This document shows positions 54,062 through 61,846 of a stretch of DNA of 64,000 bases, in pieces. Every line of letters starts with the position of its first letter. Positions within the stretch are counted from its first letter, which is position 1. The notes under the pieces are model-generated. The model did not search any database, had not been told where the DNA came from, and saw only the letters and a program-made list of their open reading frames with translations. The stretch spans positions 372,001 to 436,000 of the forward strand of contig NZ_NESN01000003.1 of assembly GCF_003063455.1 (NCBI RefSeq), read 5' to 3'. A program made the position numbers and the translations under genes. The DNA is from Limnohabitans parvus II-B4 (lineage in GTDB: Bacteria; Pseudomonadota; Gammaproteobacteria; Burkholderiales; Burkholderiaceae_C).

Positions 54062-55093
54062 ATGAAACGTGTATTTATCAAATCCCTGATCGCTACTGTC
54101 GCTTTGGCGGCTGTGGGCGTTGCTTCGGCCCAAGACAAAGTCATCAAGTTCGCCAACCAGAACACGGCCGGTCACCCCATCGTGTTGGGCATGGAAAAGT
54201 TCAAGGAAATCGTCGAGAAGAACTCTGGCGGCAAAATCAAGGTCAATGTGTTCCCCGGCGGCGCCCTGGGCAGCGACCAGGCCAACGTGTCTGCCATCCA
54301 GGGCGGTACCCTGGAGATGGCCTCGATGAACTCCGGCATCTTTGCCTCGCAGGTCAAGGAATTCGCGATTTTTGATTTCCCCTTCATGTTCGGCTCCGGC
54401 AAAGAAGCTGATGCCGCCGTGGATGGTGCATTCGGCAAGAAGCTGCACGCCAAGCTGGAAGACAAGGGCATCATCGGCCTGGGTTTTTATGAGCTGGGTT
54501 TCCGCAACATCACCAACAGCAAGCGCGCCATCAACAAGGTCGAAGATCTGGAAGGTCTGAAGCTGCGCGTGATCCCCAACCCGATCAACGTGGACTGGGT
54601 CAAAGCCTTGGGTGCCAACCCCACACCCCTGCCATGGCCTGAGGTGTATGCCGCTTTGGAGCAAAAAGCCGTGGACGGCCAGGAAAACCCTGTGGCCACC
54701 ATCAACGGTGCCAAGCTGTACGAAGTTCAAAAGCACCTGGCCCTGACCGGTCACCAGTACAACCCCCAGTCGGTCATCATCAGCAAGAAGTTCTGGGAAA
54801 AGCTGTCGGCTGCCGAGAAGAAAATCGTGTCTGACGCGGCCACCGAATCCGCCAAGTTCCAGCGCGAGAAAGCACGGGCTCTGGAAGCCAGCATTCTGGA
54901 AAACCTGAAGAAAAACGGCATGCAAGTGTCGCAGTTGCCTGAGTCCGAAATGGCCAAGCTGCGCGACAAGATGCGCCCTGTGACCGCCAAGTACGGTGTG
55001 ACCGTGGGTCAGGACCTGGTCAAGGAGCTGCAAGCTGAAATCGACAAGGTACGTTCCGCTGCTGCGGCACCTGCCAAGAAGTCGGGCAAGTAA
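54062..55093 (+). CDS. TRAP transporter substrate-binding protein, DctP family
   Basis: A 343-residue periplasmic protein with a signal peptide (cleavage near VASAQ), NSGGKIKVNVFPGGALGSDQAN, FYELGFRNITNSKR and the substrate-carboxylate Arg in GLKLRVIPNP. The tail (KSGK) is short and lysine-rich. It lies after the permease genes and ahead of aroQ. The quinate/shikimate ligand is inferred from neighbours. Confidence 0.92.
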   Translation: MKRVFIKSLIATVALAAVGVASAQDKVIKFANQNTAGHPIVLGMEKFKEIVEKNSGGKIKVNVFPGGALGSDQANVSAIQGGTLEMASMNSGIFASQVKEFAIFDFPFMFGSGKEADAAVDGAFGKKLHAKLEDKGIIGLGFYELGFRNITNSKRAINKVEDLEGLKLRVIPNPINVDWVKALGANPTPLPWPEVYAALEQKAVDGQENPVATINGAKLYEVQKHLALTGHQYNPQSVIISKKFWEKLSAAEKKIVSDAATESAKFQREKARALEASILENLKKNGMQVSQLPESEMAKLRDKMRPVTAKYGVTVGQDLVKELQAEIDKVRSAAAAPAKKSGK

Positions 55094-55102
55094 TTGCGCG
55101 CC

Positions 55103-55132
55103 AAGGCTTCGCCGCATGTGTGGCGAAGCCTT
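55103..55132. terminator. Rho-independent terminator after dctP
   Basis: Perfect 11-bp arms AAGGCTTCGCC (55103-55113) and GGCGAAGCCTT (55122-55132) with an 8-base loop are followed by CTTTGTTT. It is a classical terminator, but aroQ starts 24 bases later, so partial read-through may matter. Confidence 0.75.
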
Positions 55133-55156
55133 CTTTGTTTAACTAAAGGATTTGTC

Positions 55157-55600
55157 ATGAAAGTCTTGATGCTGCACGGTGTGAACCACAACATGTTCGG
55201 CAAACGCGACCCCAAGCAATACGGCACCATCACCCTCGATGAAATCAATGCCAGCTTGCAGCAGCTGGGCCAAGAGCTTGGCACGCAAGTCGAGTGCTAT
55301 CAGACCAACCATGAAGGTGACATGTGCGAGCGCATCCACCAAGCGTACTTTGACAAGGTCGATGCCGTGCTGATCAACGCCGGCGCTTGGACGCATTACA
55401 GCTACGCCATCCGCGATGCGCTGGCTGTGTTGACTTGCCCCATCGTGGAGTTGCACATGTCCAACATCCATGCCCGTGAAGAATTCCGCCACAAGTCGGT
55501 GTTTGCCGAAATCGTCAAAGGCCAGATTTGCGGCTTTGGCGCAGACAGCTATTTGCTGGCACTGCGCGCTGGTGTCTCGGCTGCGCATGGCCAAGGCTGA
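55157..55600 (+). CDS. aroQ: Type II 3-dehydroquinate dehydratase-like protein
   Basis: A 147-residue type II dehydroquinase, interconverting 3-dehydroquinate and 3-dehydroshikimate. Catalytic elements survive: Arg and Tyr of KRDPKQYG, Asn and His of INAGAWTHYS, Glu-x-His of VELHMSN, and Arg of REEFRH. However, usually invariant positions differ (LHGVNHN instead of LNGPNLN, NAGAWTH instead of NPGAYTH), marking a divergent catabolic paralogue rather than the housekeeping enzyme. Context with quinate/shikimate genes supports a degradative role. Confidence 0.85.
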   Translation: MKVLMLHGVNHNMFGKRDPKQYGTITLDEINASLQQLGQELGTQVECYQTNHEGDMCERIHQAYFDKVDAVLINAGAWTHYSYAIRDALAVLTCPIVELHMSNIHAREEFRHKSVFAEIVKGQICGFGADSYLLALRAGVSAAHGQG

Positions 55601-55655
55601 CACACGCGTGTTCAGCTTGGGTGATTGTCGGTAAGTAGAAACCCTTTTTACGTTC

Positions 55656-55683
55656 AATGATCGCACGCTAATGAGCGGTCATT
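55656..55683. promoter_or_regulatory. Inverted repeat upstream of the shikimate dehydrogenase paralogue
   Basis: AATGATCGC (55656-55664) and GCGGTCATT (55675-55683) pair at 8 of 9 positions with a 10-base gap, in the 173-base space between aroQ and the next gene. It could be an operator for a second promoter. Confidence 0.35.
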
Positions 55684-55773
55684 GGATATTTATAGCCCAA
55701 TCCAAACCGTGTCAGGCGAGAGTGCCTCGGACAATCGCGATCTGGAAGACAGTGAACTAACCCAGCAATAGCA

Positions 55774-56607
55774 ATGATCAACGGCAACACAGAAATCATC
55801 GCCCACATCGGCTACCCCACGCACACCTTCAAGTCGCCGATGATCTACAACCCGTACTTCGAAGAAGCGGGCATCAACGCTGTGGTCGTGCCCATGGGCT
55901 GCAAGCCCGAGAATTACCCGACATTCCTGAAATCGGTGTTCACGCTGGAAAACATCCGGGGTGCGCTGATCACCATGCCGCACAAAGTTACCACCGTGGG
56001 CCTGCTCGACGACGTCACGGCGACCGTTCGCGTGGCAGGTGCCTGTAACGCCGTCAAGCGTTTGGCTGACGGCCGCTTGGTGGGTGACATGTTTGACGGT
56101 GCAGGTTTTGTGCGCGGAGTGCAGCGCAAGGGGTTTGACCTGACTGGCAAACGTGTGTTGGTGGTCGGCACCGGTGGTGTGGGTTGTGCCATTGCAGCTT
56201 CGCTGGCGGGTGCAGGCATTGCCGCCATCAGCTTGTTCGATGTGAACACCGCTGGGTGCCAAGCCCTGGCCAAACGCCTCAAAGACAACTACCCGCAGAT
56301 CGACGTGCGCACCGGTTCCAACGACCCGGTGGACCACGACTTGGTCGTCAACGCCACGCCCATGGGCATGAACGAAGGTGATCCGTTGCCCATGGATGTC
56401 TCACGCTTGTCGCCCGACACTTTTGTGGGTGAGGTCGTCATGAAGGCCGAGACCACCGCGTTTTTGGCCGCTGCCCAAGCCCGAGGCTGCCGCACGCAGG
56501 TGGGCACCGACATGTTGTATGAACAAATTCCAGCATATCTGGAATATTTTGGTTTGCCCACCACCACCGCAGAAGTGCTGCGCCGTGGTGCCAAACTGAG
56601 CTACTGA
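55774..56607 (+). CDS. Shikimate/quinate dehydrogenase paralogue
   Basis: A 277-residue AroE-fold enzyme. The catalytic Lys is in ITMPHK and the Asp in DMFDGAGF. The Rossmann loop is VVGTGGVGCA followed by LFDVNTAGC, with an Asp at the end of the second strand, which favours NAD over NADP and suits a catabolic role. The substrate-binding motif reads TFKSP instead of the usual HSKSP of AroE. It would oxidise shikimate or quinate to the dehydro compound. Preceded by a 173-base gap with its own inverted repeat. Confidence 0.85.
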   Translation: MINGNTEIIAHIGYPTHTFKSPMIYNPYFEEAGINAVVVPMGCKPENYPTFLKSVFTLENIRGALITMPHKVTTVGLLDDVTATVRVAGACNAVKRLADGRLVGDMFDGAGFVRGVQRKGFDLTGKRVLVVGTGGVGCAIAASLAGAGIAAISLFDVNTAGCQALAKRLKDNYPQIDVRTGSNDPVDHDLVVNATPMGMNEGDPLPMDVSRLSPDTFVGEVVMKAETTAFLAAAQARGCRTQVGTDMLYEQIPAYLEYFGLPTTTAEVLRRGAKLSY

Positions 56608-56644
56608 ACCCCTTGCGTTTGAATTCCCCAGATGGAGTGCACAG

Positions 56645-57520
56645 ATGAGCCTGAACAAAGTTGACCGCGAAGCCGTTCCTGAAATGCCCAACCGCTTGGG
56701 GCTTTCGGGCATTGAGTTCATCGAATACGCCACCAGCCGCCCGCAAGCGCTGGGGCAGGTGCTTGAGAACATGGGCTTTCGACCTGTGGCTCGCCACCGT
56801 TCGCGTGAGGTGACCTTGTACCGTCAGGGGGCGATGAACCTGGTGGTCAACGCCAACCCGGACGACGCTCGCGTGAGTGGCACGGTCGATGGTCAGCCGG
56901 TGATTTCGGCCGTGGCTTTTCGCGTGCAAGACGCATTGAAAGCGCACAACCGCTGCATGGAACTGGGCGCCTGGAGTGTGGGCAGCCACGCGCAGGCGAT
57001 GGAGCTGCACATCCCGGCCATTCATGGCCCGGGCGGCAGCCGCTTTTACTTTGTAGACCGCTGGCAAGAATTTTTGATCTACGACATTGACTTCAAGCCC
57101 ATCCCCACCGTGGACCCCAACCCGCCAGCGCTGGCGGGCATGAGCTATTTTGGGGTGGTGCAGTACATCGGCGCGGCTCGCAGTGCCGATTGGCAGACTT
57201 ATTACGAACACATGTTCGACTTCAGCTCCATTCCTGACGAAGAGCGCTTTGGCATTCTGCCCAAGGGCAAGCTGATGAAAAGCCCTTGCGGCACCTTCTT
57301 GTGGCAACTGGTGGAGCCCGATGTCTGGATGGACGGCGATGACAGCCCCGAGTGCCTGCAGCGCATGGGCTTTGGCGTGCCGAACGTGGCAGAGGCTGTG
57401 GCCGCGCTCAAGGCGCGTGGCGTGGAGTTCGTTGAATCGACCCAGCTGCACCCCGAAGACCGCGGGGCCTTAACGCGCAACACGCTAGGTTCTGTTGCGT
57501 TTGAACTCGTCCACAAATAA
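56645..57520 (+). CDS. VOC/HPPD-like protein resembling the QuiC C-terminal domain
   Basis: A 291-residue two-repeat vicinal-oxygen-chelate protein like 4-hydroxyphenylpyruvate dioxygenase (GLSGIEFIEYATSRP, later KSPCGTFLWQLVEP and GSVAFELVHK). At the first metal-ligand position of the second repeat, where HPPD has His, the sequence reads GMSYFGVVQY, so the iron site looks incomplete. Such a domain forms the C-terminal half of QuiC-type dehydroshikimate dehydratases. Here it is a separate gene just upstream of the catalytic-domain gene. Confidence 0.75.
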   Translation: MSLNKVDREAVPEMPNRLGLSGIEFIEYATSRPQALGQVLENMGFRPVARHRSREVTLYRQGAMNLVVNANPDDARVSGTVDGQPVISAVAFRVQDALKAHNRCMELGAWSVGSHAQAMELHIPAIHGPGGSRFYFVDRWQEFLIYDIDFKPIPTVDPNPPALAGMSYFGVVQYIGAARSADWQTYYEHMFDFSSIPDEERFGILPKGKLMKSPCGTFLWQLVEPDVWMDGDDSPECLQRMGFGVPNVAEAVAALKARGVEFVESTQLHPEDRGALTRNTLGSVAFELVHK

Positions 57521-57533
57521 GCCAGGAGCTGTT

Positions 57534-58415
57534 ATGAACTTGCTCGACGGCTACGGCATGGACACCATCACCATGGCCGGCACCCTGGAGGCCAAACTGG
57601 CCGCCATGAAGGGCGCAGGCTTTTCTCAGGTGATGCTGATGGCCCGTGATCTGGTCACGCACCCTGGCGGCGTCAAGGCCGCTGTGGCCGCTGTGCACGC
57701 CAGCGGCATGCGGCCCACAGGCTTTCAGGTGCTGCGCGACTTTGAAGGGCTTTCGGGCCATCTGCACAGCTACAAGCTGGACATCGCCAAGTCGATGCTG
57801 GAGATGTGCGCGGCCACCGGCAGCAAGGTCTTGCTGGCCTGCTCATCCACCTCGCGCCACGCCACACAAGACCTCGATCAAATCGCAGCTGATTTGAAAA
57901 AGCTGGCCATGTTGGCGGTGCCACTGGGCATCAAAGTGGCCTACGAGGCTCTGTCGTGGGGCCGCACGGTCAACGAATTTCCTACCAGCTGGGACGTGGT
58001 TTGTCGCGCCGACTGCCCCAATCTGGGCATTGGTCTCGACTCCTTCCACATCTTTGCCGCCAAGACGCCTCTGGACGCCATTGAAGAGTTGGACCCGTCC
58101 AAAATTTTCTTGGTGCAGCTGTCGGACTTCATGTGGCAGGAAACCCCAACCTTTGAAGAGCGCATGACCACAGCCCGCACTTTCCGTGTGTTTCCGGGTG
58201 AGGGCGTGCACAGTGAGCAGCTGGCCGATCTGGTGCTGCGACTGGACCGTATTGGTTACCGGGGCGACTACAGCTTCGAGGTTTTCAACGACGACTACCA
58301 GCAACTGCCGCTGGAAACCGTGGCCGAACGTGCCCGCAAGAGTGCGACCTGGCTGCACCAAGACGTGTTACACAAGTCGGCACCTCTGCCTGAATGGGCG
58401 CGCCAGCGGGCTTGA
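57534..58415 (+). CDS. 3-dehydroshikimate dehydratase, sugar-isomerase-like (QuiC N-terminal domain)
   Basis: A 293-residue TIM-barrel protein of the xylose isomerase-like/AP endonuclease 2 family. It matches the catalytic half of QuiC, which dehydrates 3-dehydroshikimate to protocatechuate. The four metal ligands are visible: Glu in VAYEALSWG, Asp in GLDSFHIF, Gln in FLVQLSD and Glu in SFEVFNDD. The RVFPGEG segment is also diagnostic. It begins 13 bases after the VOC gene with an AGGAG site. Its product feeds directly into the ligAB operon. Confidence 0.85.
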   Translation: MNLLDGYGMDTITMAGTLEAKLAAMKGAGFSQVMLMARDLVTHPGGVKAAVAAVHASGMRPTGFQVLRDFEGLSGHLHSYKLDIAKSMLEMCAATGSKVLLACSSTSRHATQDLDQIAADLKKLAMLAVPLGIKVAYEALSWGRTVNEFPTSWDVVCRADCPNLGIGLDSFHIFAAKTPLDAIEELDPSKIFLVQLSDFMWQETPTFEERMTTARTFRVFPGEGVHSEQLADLVLRLDRIGYRGDYSFEVFNDDYQQLPLETVAERARKSATWLHQDVLHKSAPLPEWARQRA

Positions 58416-58451
58416 GGTCTGCGCCGATCGCACAGACATAGACTAGCTTGG

Positions 58452-59498
58452 CTAGCGGAACAAGCTGGGCGGCGAGACCACGCCAAAGTCAGGACCGATG
58501 CCGCCTGATGGGGGCTGCGGGCACTGCGTGCTCAGCTGAATGGTGATGGTTTTTTTCTTCTTCGATGCGTCAACAATCCGCGCGCAGGCAAAGCTGGAAA
58601 TGGGCCGGTCTGCATGCGCTGCGATGCTGGTGACCATGGGCAAAGTCACGTATTCACATGATTTGTCGTTGGCGGCACTGCAGGCACCGACCGTATCGAA
58701 CAAGGTGGTTTTGGAACCGGGCTCGATCCATATTTTTTCACCTATGCTCAATTCCACCGGGTTCCTGTCTTTCACCAAATTTCTGAAGGTCGTGACATCG
58801 TTTTTATCGGCCAGCAGTGACGTCCATTGGAAGGTTTTGCAGGGGTCGGCGGGCTTGTCATCGAAGGCCATCAACACCAGCAATTTGGCTTGTCCCGATG
58901 AATCAGTCATCGGGCCTGGCGGGGTGGCGGTGCTGCTCCAGTAGGTGTCATAAACACATTGGCTGACCACCAGCGGAAACAAGCCACCGGGTTCAATGGT
59001 GCCGGGACTCGTGATGCCCGCCACTGCCGTGACGGAAACCGGAGTGGAAAAAATATTCCAAAGGCGAGCAAAAAAAGTGGCCACCTCGCCGTCGTTTTGC
59101 CCAGAGCCTTTGGTGAGCGTGACCTGAACGGCTGGCACATCGTTGGCTGCCGGTGTCATCGGCAGCAGTTGCAGTGCCGCATTGACTTGCTTGGGGTTCC
59201 AGTAGCCCGATTGCACGGTACCGGTCGACAGCATTTTTCCATCCGCCGCATTGAATGCGATGGCGTCGAATGCCCTTGTCTCAGCGGTGGACCACTGTGG
59301 TGTGGTCGACGTGGTGCCGCGCAAATGCTGGGCACCCGCGAGCGCGGCGGCATCGGCGTCGTTTTGCAGCTCATTGCGAACGATCTGCACATAGGCCAGG
59401 TCGATCACCAGGGCTGCAATGCCTAGAAACACCGGAATCATGAAGGCCACCAACACGGTGACTGCACCTCGTTCGGCGCGTGGGTGTGTTTTCATCAT
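58452..59498 (-). CDS. TadG-like pilus-associated protein
   Basis: A 348-residue protein. The N-terminal TadE/TadG-type anchor is RGAVTVLVAFMIPVFLGIAALVIDLAYVQIVRNELQNDADAAALAGA (positions about 9-56, split), followed by a large extracytoplasmic domain with five or so cysteines. It fits the putative Flp pilus-assembly TadG family. Its start overlaps the TadE gene stop by four bases. Located on the opposite strand to the pilin and TadB/C genes. Confidence 0.85.
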   Translation of the reverse strand: MMKTHPRAERGAVTVLVAFMIPVFLGIAALVIDLAYVQIVRNELQNDADAAALAGAQHLRGTTSTTPQWSTAETRAFDAIAFNAADGKMLSTGTVQSGYWNPKQVNAALQLLPMTPAANDVPAVQVTLTKGSGQNDGEVATFFARLWNIFSTPVSVTAVAGITSPGTIEPGGLFPLVVSQCVYDTYWSSTATPPGPMTDSSGQAKLLVLMAFDDKPADPCKTFQWTSLLADKNDVTTFRNLVKDRNPVELSIGEKIWIEPGSKTTLFDTVGACSAANDKSCEYVTLPMVTSIAAHADRPISSFACARIVDASKKKKTITIQLSTQCPQPPSGGIGPDFGVVSPPSLFR

Positions 59499-59962
59499 TC
59501 CCTCACCATGACTGTGGTGGATGTCAATACCAGGGGTGAACCCATGGCACTCAGTAAATTGCCCAAAGCCAAACCCCTGAAGGTGTAGCTCACGCGGACG
59601 GCCAGATGCTCGGGGTTGGTCTGAACAGGAAAGTCAACCGTGATCAGACTGGCCGCACCCAAAGTCAACAAGGCGTTGCCCGTGTAGTTCAACACGCGTG
59701 TCGAGATCTCGTTGGTGCTGACGGGTGGCACCCGCAACACAATGCCTGCACGCGCCCCTTCACGACTGGCGTTGGTGATCACAGCTTTGTCATAGAGCGC
59801 CATGCCGAACTCAACAATGCCCGAAAAGATCAACAGCAGCAAGGGCAATAACAAACCGAATTCAACCGTGGCCGTGCCCCTTTGGGCATGTGCCAGCTTG
59901 TGGGGGGGCGATAGAGGGCGGATGAATGAGAGCCCCCGAACATCAACCATGCTTTGCGTCAT
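59495..59962 (-). CDS. TadE family pseudopilin-like protein
   Basis: A 155-residue protein with the TadE motif RGTATVEFGLLLPLLLLIFSGIVEFGMALYDKAVITNASREGARAG (split, about residues 30-75), where the Glu of TVEF resembles the pilin Glu. ATG 59962 is chosen; the frame upstream to 60121 is not protein-like. With TadG it makes up a two-gene unit diverging from the Flp pilin gene. Confidence 0.87.
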   Translation of the reverse strand: MTQSMVDVRGLSFIRPLSPPHKLAHAQRGTATVEFGLLLPLLLLIFSGIVEFGMALYDKAVITNASREGARAGIVLRVPPVSTNEISTRVLNYTGNALLTLGAASLITVDFPVQTNPEHLAVRVSYTFRGLALGNLLSAMGSPLVLTSTTVMVRE

Positions 59963-60279
59963 TGGTGAAATCCTTTTGTCATAGACATGATGGGTTGTGG
60001 GCAGCCGGACGATTGGCGAGCCCCAATGCAAACCATATGAAAAAGCAGGCCAGACACCGTGGTCTGTCGCACGAAAATCAAAAAATGTGAGCATTGCACG
60101 CCACAACAGTGCCCTGTGCAACAGACGGCTGCATCAGCCGCTCATAAATTCATGACCACACAGATGCAGCAAGTGTCTGTGTTGGAGGGGCACTCTGCTC
60201 GACCATCTCTGCCATTCAAGGGCAATCACGAAGAGCGGAATCTGCACTCAATTTTTCAAATCAAAAAAGGAGTTTTGTC
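59963..60279. other. Divergent intergenic region between tadE and the flp pilin gene
   Basis: These 317 bases hold the promoters of both divergent pilus units. An AAAAAAGGAG Shine-Dalgarno is visible immediately before the pilin ATG. No gene, RNA or clear sigma-54 site was recognised. Confidence 0.5.
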
Positions 60280-60462
60280 ATGAATCATGTCATGCGCGTA
60301 TTTAAGAATTTCACCCTCGATGAGGGTGGGGCGACGGCCATTGAATATGGCTTGCTTGCGGCACTGGTGGCCTTGGGCATTGCCGTGGGTGCAAGCGCAT
60401 TGGGCGCTGAATTGGGTTTGTTTTTTGGTCGCATTGCCACACGGCTTTCTACGGCCGCATGA
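60280..60462 (+). CDS. flp: Flp/Fap family type IVb pilin
   Basis: A 60-residue pilin. A short basic leader is followed by the prepilin processing site GG|ATAIEYGLLAALVALGIAVG, where Glu5 and Tyr6 of the mature form are the Flp signature. A short variable C-terminus follows. It should be cut by a TadV/CpaA-type peptidase and assembled into Flp pili. That peptidase gene is not in this window. A strong AAGGAG site precedes ATG 60280. Confidence 0.92.
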   Translation: MNHVMRVFKNFTLDEGGATAIEYGLLAALVALGIAVGASALGAELGLFFGRIATRLSTAA

Positions 60463-60684
60463 AATAAGAGCTTCGCCGATGTGCGTGAACCTGCCCATCT
60501 TTGCCAATGGGTACGGTGGCTAACAGACGAGAGGCATTCTTGTTTTTAAAGTTCAAGCACGGTGATCCAGAAATGAGAACACCGTTGCAAAGAAGGCGTC
60601 TTTGTTTTTGATGAGCGCAGAGCGCCATCGCTGGCAAGTGAACGTCGCTTGAAGTTCATCAACCTTGATCTGGAGTTAGTCAAT
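60463..60684. other. Region between the two pilin genes
   Basis: A 222-base non-coding stretch. It probably carries the leader of the second pilin gene. No terminator or gene is clear. Confidence 0.4.
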
Positions 60685-60863
60685 ATGAAAACGAAAATCC
60701 AAAACTTTATCAACGACGAGTCTGGTGCAACGGCCATTGAATACGGCTTGCTCGCCGCTTTGTGGCCACGGGGATTCGCCCCAAGTTTGTGCAGCGCCTG
60801 AAAACACGCGGCATTCAATTGCGAGAAGACTTGTTTGATCCTTTGAACATTCGAGGTGCATGA
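60685..60863 (+). pseudogene. Flp pilin 5' half fused to the cpaF/tadA 3' end (deletion chimera)
   Basis: From ATG 60685 the frame encodes a Flp pilin start (MKTKIQNFINDESGATAIEYGLLAAL). After codon 26 it shifts to an unrelated tail and stops at 60799-60801 (38 aa). In the frame one base over, 60756-60863 encodes RFVATGIRPKFVQRLKTRG and then IQLREDLFDPLNIRGA plus stop. This is the typical C-terminus of the CpaF/TadA pilus ATPase, and its stop overlaps the tadB start as usual. The junction lies at about 60755-60767, where pilin and cpaF share CGCTTTG(G)TGGCC. Confidence 0.8.
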
Positions 60864-61837
60864 TGGACTTGGCCTATTGGTTAATTTTGGGCTCGTGCGG
60901 CATCGCCAGTTTTTTGATGCTGTTGGGCTTGTACGAGGCTTGGCGTGTTCACTGGAGCCCCCGTCAAAAATTGCTCGACCACAGGATGCACCAGATGTTC
61001 AGGCACGAGCAGCAACATGCTCATACGCCCATTGTTCACAGACGTACACTGAGTCGTTTCGACACGCTGGATCGTTGGTTGAGTCAAGTGCCTGGCATAG
61101 ACGTTTTTGACCGTTTTCTTCGTCAAACCGATTTGCCCCTGGATGTTTCTCAGAGCCTGATGACGGGCTTGATGTTGGTTGTGGCTGCTGGCCTTGTGGG
61201 TGTGGGGCTGCACTTGCCTGTGCTTTTGACGGGCCTGTTGGTGCTGGGTACTTTGAGCGGCGCCCTTTATTACCTCAAGTACCGGGGCGTGCAAAGGATC
61301 ATCGCCATCGAAAAGCAACTGCCCGATGCGCTCGACCTCATGGTTCGGGCTCAGCAATCGGGCCATGCCTTTATCAGCGCCCTGCAGATCACTGCGACCG
61401 AGTCCCGCCCGCCCATTTCGCTGGAGCTGCGCAAGGTATTTGATGAGATCAATCTGGGCATGAGTGTCCAGTCGGCCATGAACCATTTGGCCGAGCGCAT
61501 CGACAGCAAGGAGATCCGCTATTTTGTGGTGGCTGTGCTGATTCAAAACGAGACGGGCGGCAATCTGGCCGATGTCTTGCGCAAGACAGCCACTTTGATC
61601 CGGGAGCGTCAAAAAATAGCGGGCGTGGTTCGGGTCTTGTCCGCCGAGGGCCGTATCTCTGCCTGGATCTTGTCTGTCATGCCATTTTTGCTGGCATTTT
61701 TGTTGCACCTCATCAATCCCGAGTTCGTTGCGGTTCTCTGGAAAGACCCGATGGGTCTGGCCATGCTGGGTGTTTCTTTGGGCTTGATTTTGGTGGGAAT
61801 TTTCTGGATGTCCCGACTGGTTCAAATCAAAGTCTGA
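60860..61837 (+). CDS. tadB: TadB, Flp pilus assembly inner-membrane protein (T2SF domain)
   Basis: A 325-residue GspF/T2SF-domain protein with membrane helices near residues 5-25, 95-135 and 270-320. Its core LPDALDLMVRAQQSGHAFISALQITATES and ETGGNLADVLRKTATLIRERQKI is the family signature. TadB and TadC form the platform of the Flp secretion machine. The start at 60860 (or ATG 60863) overlaps the remnant stop of cpaF, preserving the normal cpaF-tadB junction. Confidence 0.9.
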   Translation: MMDLAYWLILGSCGIASFLMLLGLYEAWRVHWSPRQKLLDHRMHQMFRHEQQHAHTPIVHRRTLSRFDTLDRWLSQVPGIDVFDRFLRQTDLPLDVSQSLMTGLMLVVAAGLVGVGLHLPVLLTGLLVLGTLSGALYYLKYRGVQRIIAIEKQLPDALDLMVRAQQSGHAFISALQITATESRPPISLELRKVFDEINLGMSVQSAMNHLAERIDSKEIRYFVVAVLIQNETGGNLADVLRKTATLIRERQKIAGVVRVLSAEGRISAWILSVMPFLLAFLLHLINPEFVAVLWKDPMGLAMLGVSLGLILVGIFWMSRLVQIKV

Positions 61838-61846
61838 AAGCGTGTC

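Noticed and set aside
60685..60801. Second pilin with a simple one-base frameshift
   Set aside because: Restoring the frame does not give a pilin C-terminus. It gives a CpaF/TadA-type C-terminus ending exactly at tadB, so a fusion by deletion explains the data better.
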